DNA of 64,000 bases from DATBGZ01 sp963803115 (lineage in GTDB: Bacteria > Actinomycetota > Actinomycetes > Mycobacteriales > Micromonosporaceae), in contig CAWDLN010000001.1 of assembly GCA_963803115.1 (NCBI GenBank), forward strand, positions 372,001 to 436,000, read 5' to 3'. Positions 34,509 to 42,196 of the stretch are shown here, one piece after another. The position numbers were made by a program, and so were the translations under genes. Below the pieces are notes generated by a model. The model worked only from the letters and a program-made list of their open reading frames with translations. It was not told where the DNA came from and ran no database searches. How positions within the stretch are numbered: the first letter of the stretch is position 1; each line of letters starts with the position of its first letter.

Positions 34509-35417
34509 ATGACATTGCCGGCCCCGCTTGCAGGCAAGCTGTTTCGTGCTCGGGACGCGATCGATGGCGGGCTCGTGACCGCAGAGCACCTTCGCGGGAA
34601 GGCGTGGCAACGGGTATTTCACGGGGTCTATGCCGATGCCAGGCTGCGGCTGACACACGCCACTCGATGCGCCGCAGCTATGGCGCTCCTCCTGCCTGAC
34701 TACGCCGTACTTGCGGGCCGCTCGGCGGCGATCATGTACGGGGTCAGCATGGAGGACCCGCTATGTCCGGTCGAGGTGCTCATCCCACCGACGGCGGCGC
34801 GCTGCCGGCATGACGGCATCGTGATTCACCGTGTCCCACTGGCCGACGATGAACGCGGCGAGGTCAAGGGTCTCAAGGTGACGACACCGGGACGGACTTG
34901 TTGGGATCTCGCTCAATGGCTCGACGTGGTCGAGTCCGTCGTCTGGATTGACCGCCTGCTCGCCGTTGGCCAGGTGACCGCAGGCGAACTCGCCGGGTTC
35001 GCGGACCGGCAGCGCGAGAACACAGTTCGCGGCGTGCGCAAGTTCGAGCAAGTGGTGTCCCTTGTGGATGGTCGAGCCGAGTCACAGCCGGAGTCGCGGC
35101 TGCGGGTACGGCTCACGTTGGCCGGCCTGCCTCGTCCCGAGACACAGTTCGTGATATTCGACGCGCACGGACAGTTCGTGGCTCGCGTCGATCTGGCGTG
35201 GCCACACCTGCGCGTCGCGGTCGAGTACGACGGCCTGTGGCACGTCGGATCCGCGGCGCAGATGCACGCCGACCGTCGTCGACTAAACGCACTCGTCGGC
35301 CTTGGGTGGATCGTGCTGCACGTAACATCGGTGCGACTCCGGGAGGACCTCGACGCCGTTGTCGCCGAAGTTCGCGCCGCCCTCCGCCGCCAGTCCCGAG
35401 CCATCGCGCGCCGCTAA
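34509..35417 (+). CDS. DUF559-domain protein with AbiEi-like N-terminus
   Basis: A 302-residue protein from ATG 34509; an in-frame ATG at 34443 would add 22 residues. The N-terminal half resembles AbiEi-type winged-helix proteins: RARDAIDGGLVTAEHLRG, AWQRVFHGVYAD, LAGRSAAIMYGV, and VTTPGRTCWDLA. The C-terminal 100 residues are DUF559, a restriction-endonuclease-like Vsr-related fold: FVARVDLAWPHLRVAVEYDG with the catalytic D and E-Y-D-G, then RRRLNALVGLGWIVLHVT. This pairing is common and multi-copy in Actinobacteria and has no proven role. Two hairpin repeats flank the gene. No partner toxin is adjacent. Confidence 0.82.
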   Translation: MTLPAPLAGKLFRARDAIDGGLVTAEHLRGKAWQRVFHGVYADARLRLTHATRCAAAMALLLPDYAVLAGRSAAIMYGVSMEDPLCPVEVLIPPTAARCRHDGIVIHRVPLADDERGEVKGLKVTTPGRTCWDLAQWLDVVESVVWIDRLLAVGQVTAGELAGFADRQRENTVRGVRKFEQVVSLVDGRAESQPESRLRVRLTLAGLPRPETQFVIFDAHGQFVARVDLAWPHLRVAVEYDGLWHVGSAAQMHADRRRLNALVGLGWIVLHVTSVRLREDLDAVVAEVRAALRRQSRAIARR

Positions 35418-35471
35418 CGCCCCGCCGCCCTACTGTGTGCACCGCCGTGCAGATCCACGCCGGTCGTAGCG

Positions 35472-35553
35472 CCAAGATCATCGCAGTTGGTCACACACTG
35501 GGCACTTCTGAGCCCCGGGCTGCCCAGTTGGTGACCAACTGGGATGATCTTGG
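35472..35553. repeat. Dispersed palindromic hairpin repeat, copy 3 (most complete)
   Basis: CCAAGATCATC (35472-35482) opens the element and GATGATCTTGG (35543-35553) closes it. The whole unit folds on itself with about 33-base arms and three mismatches around a short loop. The right arm also contains the inner palindrome CCAGTTGGTGACCAACTGG. It lies between the convergent DUF559 and moaE genes, 55 bases after one stop and 17 before the other, where a two-way terminator would sit. Confidence 0.88.
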
Positions 35554-35569
35554 GGCGGGCGACGGCGGG

Positions 35570-35986
35570 TCAGGGGGAGTTGACCCATTCGTCGGTGCCG
35601 TCGGCGAAGTGCTGGTGCTTCCAGACGGGAAGCCGGGCCTTGACGGTGTCGACCAGATGGGAACAGATCGCGAACGCCTCCTGCCGGTGGGCGGTCGCCA
35701 CGGCGGCGGCCAAGGCGACATCCCCGATGGCGAGCGAACCGACCCGATGCGAGACAGCTATGCCGAGGACGTTGGGATCCTTGGCGATCTCGGCGGCGAC
35801 CTCCGCGAGCACCGCCTCGGCACTGGGATGGGCCTCGTAGACCAGATGGGTGACGCCTCGTGCACCGTCGTGATCGCGGACCACACCGGCGAACGAAACC
35901 ACCGCCCCGGCCGCAGGATGGGCGACGGCGGCCTCGTGGTCGGCCACTGACAGCGGCGCCGTGGTGAGCGCGGACTGGACGATCAT
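35570..35986 (-). CDS. moaE: Molybdopterin synthase catalytic subunit MoaE
   Basis: A 138-residue protein, the normal length. Motifs: AGAVVSFAGVVRDHD, LVYEAHPSAEAV, HRVGSLAIGDVALA, and PVWKHQHFADGTDEWV with the active-site lysine. With thiocarboxylated MoaD it converts cyclic pyranopterin monophosphate to molybdopterin. Its ATG at 35986 overlaps the moeA stop (ATGA), so it is the last gene of moaC-mog-moeA-moaE. Confidence 0.94.
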   Translation of the reverse strand: MIVQSALTTAPLSVADHEAAVAHPAAGAVVSFAGVVRDHDGARGVTHLVYEAHPSAEAVLAEVAAEIAKDPNVLGIAVSHRVGSLAIGDVALAAAVATAHRQEAFAICSHLVDTVKARLPVWKHQHFADGTDEWVNSP

Positions 35987-37203
35987 GGGCGGCCTCCGGG
36001 TGGCACGGGCAGCGGGACGAAGGGCACGTGCGAGCCGGCCGCGCCCTCGGTTCCGGGTTCGATGACGGCGAACCCGTCGGAGCGAGCCAACCCCCGCAGC
36101 ATCGCCGACCCCGAATGCTCGAGCGGATAGGCGAACCCTGATTCTTCGACCCGTACCAAGGCTAGATGCGTGTACTCGCCCCGACCACGCACCGCATCGC
36201 CCAGGGTGACCTGTAGCCGTGGTGATGGCGGACGCCCGGTCAGGCCATTGAGTAGTGGCACCACGAGCGAGACGAGGGCCACGATCGCCGACTGCGGGTT
36301 GCCCGGTAGACCGGCCACGAACGCCGGCCGCTCTCCCGGCCGGGGAACCGAGGCCAGCAGCATCGGGAGGCCGGGCCGGACCGCGACCGTGTTTGCGATG
36401 TACGTCGCGCCGAGCTCCGCCAGCGCCGCGTGGAGATGGTCGACCGGCCCGTGCATCGTGCCACCCGTCGTACAGATGAGGTCCGCGTGATCGAGGGTGG
36501 AACGAATCGCGTCGATGTGTGCCGCGAGCGTGTCGGCGACCGGACCGCGCGGGTCGAATCCGGGCTCCAGTGACGCGCCAAGGCGCGCGAGCCATGCGGG
36601 CAACTGGGGTCCAAGCGAGTCCCGTACCCGGCCCTGACCGGGCGTGCCCTCCGTGAGAAGCTCGTCGCCGAAGATCACCACGGCGGCCCGGGGAGCGGGC
36701 GCGACCGCGAGAGTGTCATATCCGCACGCGGCGGCGAGCCCAATGACGGCGGGCGTCACCGGCGTACCGGCGGGCAGTAGCTCTTCGCCCTTGCTCGCCT
36801 CGTCGCCGCGATCGCGCCAGTCGGGCACCGGCCGCGCGTGGCCGTCGACCCGGCCGTCCGCGTCGAGGCGGCTGTCCTCGACCCGGATGATCTCGTCGGT
36901 TCCGTCGGGAAGCATCGACCCAGTCGCGATCTCGATTGCCTCCCTCTCGTCGACCGCGGGCGGCACGGTGCCCGCCAGCGCCTGGCCGACCACCAGCCAC
37001 GGCCCACGTCCCCGGACCGCGTAACCGTCCACACTGGACGTTGGAAACGCCGGCAGATCAGTGAGCGTGGTCAGCGGTTCGGCCAGGGTACGGTTGTCCG
37101 CTCGGGACAAGGGAACGGTGACGGGGTCAGGCCGCGCTTCCCAGCCGGCGGCATAACCGGCGTCGCGCGCCGCCGTCCACGCCATCGCGCGTTCGGAAGT
37201 CAC
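35983..37203 (-). CDS. moeA: Molybdopterin molybdenumtransferase MoeA/Glp
   Basis: A 406-residue protein. It inserts molybdate into adenylylated molybdopterin. Motifs: FPTSSVDGYAV, ATGSMLPDGTDEIIRVED, VVIFGDELL, the MPT-binding TTGGTMHGPVDH (commonly TSGGVSxG), and GLPGNPQSAIV. The C-terminal beta domain follows (LQVTLGDAVRGR). It starts at GTG 37203, 34 bases after the mog stop, and overlaps moaE. The substitution of M-H for S/V in the glycine loop is unusual, but the fold is otherwise complete. Confidence 0.92.
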   Translation of the reverse strand: MTSERAMAWTAARDAGYAAGWEARPDPVTVPLSRADNRTLAEPLTTLTDLPAFPTSSVDGYAVRGRGPWLVVGQALAGTVPPAVDEREAIEIATGSMLPDGTDEIIRVEDSRLDADGRVDGHARPVPDWRDRGDEASKGEELLPAGTPVTPAVIGLAAACGYDTLAVAPAPRAAVVIFGDELLTEGTPGQGRVRDSLGPQLPAWLARLGASLEPGFDPRGPVADTLAAHIDAIRSTLDHADLICTTGGTMHGPVDHLHAALAELGATYIANTVAVRPGLPMLLASVPRPGERPAFVAGLPGNPQSAIVALVSLVVPLLNGLTGRPPSPRLQVTLGDAVRGRGEYTHLALVRVEESGFAYPLEHSGSAMLRGLARSDGFAVIEPGTEGAAGSHVPFVPLPVPPGGRP

Positions 37204-37237
37204 GGCCCGACCCTATCCCGCCGGACGGGCCATAGGC

Positions 37238-37705
37238 TCAGTGGTCGCCGCCGTGCAGCTGCTCGACGGCGTGGGCGAGCAACGGTCCGAGCACGGCGAG
37301 CCCGTCCCGCGCGCCGCCAGTCGATCCGGGCAGATTCACGACGACTGTACGGCCGGCGACCCCGGCGATGCCGCGGGACAGATTCGCGGTGGGCACGCGG
37401 TCCCGTGAATAGGCCCGGATCGCCTCGGCGATGCCCGGGATCTCGTAGTCGAGGATCGATTGGGTGACGTCGGGCGTCCGGTCGGTGGGCGTGATGCCGG
37501 TGCCGCCGCTGGTGAGCACGACGTCCACGCCCTGGTCGACGGCGGACCGGATGGCCTCGCCGACCGGGTCACCGTCGGCGACAACCACCGGATCGTCGAC
37601 CTCGAAGCCGAGCTGGCGCAGCCCCGAGGCGAGGATTGGTCCGCTCGAGTCGGCGTACACGCCGGCCCAGGCACGGTTCGACGCGACGATGACGCGGGCC
37701 CTCAC
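37238..37705 (-). CDS. mog: Molybdopterin adenylyltransferase (MogA/MoaB family)
   Basis: A 155-residue protein that adenylylates molybdopterin ahead of MoeA. Motifs: VIVASNRAWAGVYADSSGP, VVLTSGGTGITPTDRTPD and VVNLPGSTGGARDGL. GTG 37705 was chosen because it overlaps the moaC stop (GTGA); the next in-frame GTG at 37717 would extend further into moaC. MogA and MoaB are hard to separate by sequence alone. Confidence 0.9.
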   Translation of the reverse strand: MRARVIVASNRAWAGVYADSSGPILASGLRQLGFEVDDPVVVADGDPVGEAIRSAVDQGVDVVLTSGGTGITPTDRTPDVTQSILDYEIPGIAEAIRAYSRDRVPTANLSRGIAGVAGRTVVVNLPGSTGGARDGLAVLGPLLAHAVEQLHGGDH

Positions 37706-38175
37706 GGGCGAACCCACAGTCCGGTCTTACCGCCCTCCTTGCGGAGCACTCGTATCTCGTCGATCGTGGCCGCCGGGTCGACTGCCTTGATCATGTCGAT
37801 CACCGCCAGGCCGGCGGTGGCCACGGCCGTCAGTGCCTCCATCTCCACTCCCGTCCGGTCGGCGGTACGCACGGTTGCGGTGATGTCCACGCGCGATTCG
37901 GCCAGCTCGACCGCGACGTCGACTCCGTGCAGCGCGATCGGGTGACACAAGGGAATGAGGTCGGGAGTGCGTTTGGCGCCCATGATGCCGGCCAGTCGGG
38001 CTACGGCGAGCGCATCTCCTTTTGGAAGGGCATCGCGACGGAGCAGTCCGATCACCTCGGCGGTGGTACGGACGGTGCCGGCGGCCTGGGCCGATCGTAC
38101 GGTCACATCCTTGCTCGACACGTCGACCATCCGGGCCGCCCCGGACGAGTCGACGTGAGTCAGACCCGAGTCCAC
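37702..38175 (-). CDS. moaC: Cyclic pyranopterin monophosphate synthase MoaC
   Basis: A 157-residue protein, the standard length. It acts right after MoaA to form cyclic pyranopterin monophosphate. Motifs: LTHVDSSGAARMVDVSSKD, LPKGDALAVARLAGIMGAKR, LIPLCHPIAL and GVEMEALTAVA, and the C-terminal lysine-glycine segment RKEGGKTG. It is the first gene of the minus-strand Moco operon, starting at GTG 38175 and overlapping mog. Confidence 0.95.
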   Translation of the reverse strand: MDSGLTHVDSSGAARMVDVSSKDVTVRSAQAAGTVRTTAEVIGLLRRDALPKGDALAVARLAGIMGAKRTPDLIPLCHPIALHGVDVAVELAESRVDITATVRTADRTGVEMEALTAVATAGLAVIDMIKAVDPAATIDEIRVLRKEGGKTGLWVRP

Positions 38176-38487
38176 GCGACGAGGGTACGCCCCGCGCCAC
38201 CGCCGATCCCGCCCGACAGCCGGCGCCGCCAGTTACGGAGCGTGCACCGTCCGCTGTCGCACCCGGGTGGCGCATCGACGTACTGTTGGCGCTCACCGTG
38301 GTGTCCGGCCGGCGGCGTTTGGTGGAACCGGCGGAGGGTCACCGTTGCCGGCCGCGGCCTGACCGTGGTGCCTCTTGTCCGAGGGAGGTGCCCAGTGAAC
38401 GACTGGCTGTGATGAAGTGATCCCCTTCAGTAGCCGACTGTTGCCTTTGTCCAAATAGGCCTACGCTGACGAACGGTAATCGCCCGC
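38176..38487. other. Intergenic region between divergent moaC and GGDEF-EAL gene
   Basis: These 312 bases must hold the promoters of both genes. TTGCCT at about 38440 with an A/T-richer stretch after it is a weak candidate for a -35 region toward the GGDEF-EAL gene. A strong ribosome site GGGAGGTG (38383-38390) is followed by a five-codon reading frame GTG-AAC-GAC-TGG-CTG-TGA. No known riboswitch fold was recognised. Confidence 0.4.
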
Positions 38488-40999
38488 ATGCGATCAGCAC
38501 CCGGGCGGACCGAGTCACGGGGGCGGGTGAAGGGACAGGCGCGCGTGACGGGACGTGGCCGCTGGCAGCCCTTGTCTTGGTTGACCGGCGGCGTGATCGG
38601 GGCTGGGCTGGTCGCGGTGGCAGTCCAGCTGACCACTATGGACACGGACTTGACCCAAGTCGGCGCCTGGGCGATTCCGGTGCACGCCGTCCTGGTGGCC
38701 GTCGCCAGTGCAGCGGTCGTCAGAGTACGGGTCCGATCGGCCATCGTCGGTACTTCGTGGACAGACGCGGCGATCCTCATCTGCATCGTTTCGCTACCAC
38801 CCGCGTGGGTGGCGCTCGACGTGCTCGCCGGCGTGCTCATCGGCCGATTGTTCGGCCGGGTGTCGCCGTACAAGGCGCTGTATAACGCGAGCAAGGATGC
38901 GCTCTCCGCGACGGCTGGCGTTCTGGTGGCGCTCCACTTTGGTCTCACCCACGACGTGACGCCGACTACGCGTCCGCTCGTGTTGATTCTGGTGGCTTTC
39001 ACCGTGGTCGCGGTGGAGTTCGCCGTCGGTGCGCCGGTGCTCGCGTTGGTCTCGAAGATTCCGTGGTACCGCCTGCACGGCCCGGACGCGGACATCAAGC
39101 TCGCCTTCTTCGCCGGCAAGCTCACCGTCACGATGCTGACGCTGCTGCTCTTCGAGCAAGACCGGCGTCTGCTCGCGGTCGTGCCGCCGGTCGCGCTCTG
39201 CCTGCACATGCTGTACGTCAGCAGGCTTCGGGCGCGGGCCGACCGGGCGGCCTGGCAGCGGCTGGCCACAACCACCGAGGAATTGAACAACACCGATCTC
39301 AACGCGGTGCTCACGGCCGCCGTGGTCAACGCCGTACAACTCTTCTCGGCCGAACAGGCCGAGGTCTTCCTCCGGGATGGTCCGGACGGCTCGATCCTGG
39401 TCCGCGGCGACGCGAGCGGGGTCGTGTGGTCGGGCGATCCAGGCCGTGCCCCCGCTCACGGCCGGGACGTGCAGACGATCACGGCGCCGCTGACCGGCGA
39501 CGACCGCAAGGCCGATCTCGGCGAGGTCCGGCTGCACTACGCGCTCGGCGTCCGCCTCACCGATCGCGAGTTGCTGACCCTTCGTACGTTCGCCTCCGCC
39601 GTACGGACCGCAGCCCGCAACGCCTCGGCCTTCGCCGAAGCGCGCCGGATGGCACTGCGCACGGCCCTTGCCGCTTTGCACGACCCGCTTACGGGACTGG
39701 CCAACCGCCGGCGGCTGCAGGAGCACGGCGTGGGTGCGCTCGCGCAGCCGGGTCCGACCGCACTAGTGGTGATAGACCTTGATTTGTTCCGGGAAGTCAA
39801 CGAGACGCTCGGATACGTCGCCGGGGACCGCCTGCTGGTCGAGGTGGCCCGGCGATTGTCCCGTGTGGCCGGACCCAACGATCTGGTGGCCCGACTGGAC
39901 GGCGACGAATTCGCGGTTGTCTTCGGCGGGATGAGTTCGGCCGCGGAAGCAGAACAGCGAGTGCACGCATTGCTGGCATCCCTGGACGCTCCGGTCGATC
40001 TGAGCGGGATGCGGGTACGGGTCGAGGCAAGCGCCGGCCTGGCGTTGGCCGAGCCGGGCGAGGTCGGCGACCCCGACGCGGCGGTGGTTGAACTGCTGCG
40101 TCGAGCGGATGTGGCGATGTATCAAGCCAAGCGCGGCGGGCCGCGCGTCGTGCGATACGAACCGTCCCGGGACACCGCCGACGTCGCGGCATTGATGCTC
40201 GGCGGAGACCTGCCCCGGGCCATCGCCCAGCGCGAGTTCACAGTCAGCTTCCAGCCCATTGTGGACTTAACGTCCGGGGAGATGATCTCGGCAGAGGCGC
40301 TGGCGCGCTGGCACCATCCCGAACGCGGCGACCTCGACCCGCGTCGGTTCCTGGCAGCGGTCGAACGCTCCGGACTGCTGCCCGCATTCGCGGAGGCGGT
40401 GCTGGAACAGGCACTCACAGCGATGCGGCGCTGGCGCGCGGCCGGGGTGGACGCACCGGTGGCGGTCAATGCGTCGCCGCGCGAGCCTGCTCGATCCGAT
40501 GTTCCCCGCAATGGTCATCGAGCGCTTGGCGCATCACGGTGTCACCGGTCCGGATCTGATCATCGAGCTGACCGAGACACTGACACTGACTCAGGTGGAG
40601 CTCATCGGAGGGGTGCTGCGCGAACTGCGGGAAGCAGGGGTACGGCTGGCGCTGGACGACTTCGGCACGCGTTCCTCCTCGTTGGCGATGCTCGCCAAGG
40701 TGCCGTTCTTCGAACTGAAGATTGATCGGAGCTTCGTCGCCGGCATGGGCCTCGTCGCCGGAGGCGCTGGCCGTGGTCCGGTCCACGGTGGAGCTTGGCA
40801 AGACACTCGCCGCTTCGTGGTCGCCGAGGGGGTCGAGCGGGACGACCAGCGCATCGCGTTATGGGAGCTCGGTTGTCCGGGTGGACAGGGGCACCTGTTC
40901 GCCAGTCCTATGCCCATCGACGCGCTGATGCGGGCGCTCGAGGACGGCGTGGATGGCGTCGTGGGTCGGCTGTACCCACCGATGCACGCCCACAGCTGA
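38488..40999 (+). pseudogene. Membrane-bound GGDEF-EAL cyclic-di-GMP protein with three frame breaks
   Basis: The first frame (38488 to about 40480) encodes a membrane region (about 30-260), a GAF-like region, the GGDEF domain (DPLTGLANRRR near 399; LDGDEF instead of GGDEF near 470) and the start of EAL (AEALARWHHP near 601). Near 40480-40484 the frame shifts to one encoding SLLDPMFPAMVIERLA, IELTET, DDFGT and LKIDRSFVAGM. Near 40745-40755 it shifts again (SPEALAVVRSTVELGK) and near 40815-40817 it returns (VVAEGVERDDQR, GGQGHLFASPMP). Joined together, every EAL catalytic motif is present, so the intact protein would probably be a diguanylate cyclase/phosphodiesterase. Sequencing error and true decay are both possible; the intact motifs favour error. 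Confidence 0.75.
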
Positions 41000-41111
41000 G
41001 ACCCACTCGACTGGGGGTATGAGACGCCAGTCTCAACGAAAGCGCCGCGGGTCTGTATCGTATGGCAACCCAGCCAAAGCGCAGCGCGGCCATCAACGCA
41101 GGAGGACCGCC

Positions 41112-41658
41112 GTGGACGAGCAGCCCGAACCGGAGTCATCGATGTTCACCGATGATCCGGCGACGATGGACCTCGCCGCCAAGGTGGACCAGGCGTGGCG
41201 GGATTTTCAGGATGCCCTCGCGGCCGCGCTGCCCGCCCTACCAGAGTCCGTCGCCGCTTTGGACCTCACCCTCGACCCGACTGCCGCGGAGCACGGCGAC
41301 GCCTTCTACACGGTGACAGTGGACGTCTCCGAGCGCGGCCAACTGCGCGCCTACGCCGTGAGCAACCGGATGTTGCCTCGAGAGCACCAGCTGTCCCTAA
41401 AGCGCCTCGGCGAGTTATGGCGCTCGGCTGGTCGCCGCCCGGTGTGGTGCCCGACTCCGGGGAACGGTCGGTCTCGTCCTGCCGGCGACGGAGACTGTGC
41501 GCCTCGCGAAGATCATCACCAGGACGCTGCGTGAGGTGTACGGCTCCCCGCACCCGGCGTTCCTGCTCTACGTCGCGGTTTCCGAAGATGGCAGCGCCGT
41601 GAAGATGCCGCCACTCGGCGTGGCGCGGTCGGAGGAGGGCGGGGCGTCCCGCAGCTGA
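41112..41658 (+). pseudogene. YbjN/TY-Chap-fold protein with two frame breaks
   Basis: GTG 41112 follows GGAGGA. The first frame reads through TMDLAAKVDQAWRDFQDAL, FYTVTVDVSERGQLRAYAV and LSLKRLGEL. A shift near 41416-41420 leads to ALGWSPPGVVPDSG. Another near 41455-41472 leads to LVLPATETVRLAKIITRTLR, SPHPAFLLYVAVSEDG and a stop at 41656-41658. The joined protein of about 180 residues resembles actinobacterial YbjN/type-III-chaperone-like (TY-Chap) proteins, which have no firmly known role. A second member follows directly. Confidence 0.65.
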
Positions 41659-41669
41659 GCTACCTGGGA

Positions 41670-42143
41670 TTGGCTTCGGTGCCGCTCGCCGAAAGCGTGC
41701 CGATGGTGTTGGCGGCGATGCTCAAGGTTGCGCCGGAGACCCTGCCGGTCGACGCCGACGGCGACATCGGGATCCGATCCGGCTCCGCGATGGTCTTCGT
41801 CCGGGTCCGTGACAACCCACCCCTGGTCGAGGTCTTCTCGCCGGTGCTCACCCAGGTGAGCGCGAACGAGGCCTCTACCAGCAGCTCTCCGAGCTCACCC
41901 ACCGGATGCCGATCGGCCGGCTGTACTGCGCCGGCGACACCGTCTGGGCCTCGGTCCCGGTCTTCGGCCGGGACTTCCAGCCGACCCACCTGATGCTGGC
42001 GGTTCAGGTGATGACCGGCCTGGCCGACGAGCTGGACGACCGGCTGCCGGCGAGTTCGGCGGCAGCGGTTCTTCGCGATCAGGGGGAGCAGCCCCCGCCC
42101 GCCGATCCGCCCGCCGACGCCCCGTATTGGCCAGTACCTCTAG
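41670..42143 (+). pseudogene. Second YbjN-family protein with about three frame breaks
   Basis: The first frame gives ASVPLAESVPMVLAAMLKVA, DIGIRSGSAMVFVRVRDNPP and SPVLTQVSAN. After a shift near 41868-41873 it gives LYQQLSELTHRMPIGRLYCA, VWASVPVFGRDFQPTHLML and MTGLADELDDRL. Shifts near 42051 (GEFGG) and 42066 (RFFA) would lead to the end GQYL and a stop at 42141-42143, the type of ending seen in YbjN homologues. The repaired protein would be about 155 residues. It would end exactly beside the repaired end (42144) of the convergent beta-propeller gene. Start uncertain: TTG 41670 or slightly upstream. Confidence 0.65.
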
Positions 42144-42196
42144 CTACGCCGGCGGGATCCAGGCGAGCCGGGCCAAGCTACGGCTGTCGCTGGCCA

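Noticed and set aside
38395..38412. Five-codon leader peptide (VNDWL) after a strong ribosome site
   Set aside because: Too short to support; no attenuator-like structure was seen between it and the GGDEF-EAL gene.
38176..38487. Molybdenum-cofactor riboswitch upstream of moaC
   Set aside because: No recognisable conserved fold, and this riboswitch class is mainly known from other phyla.
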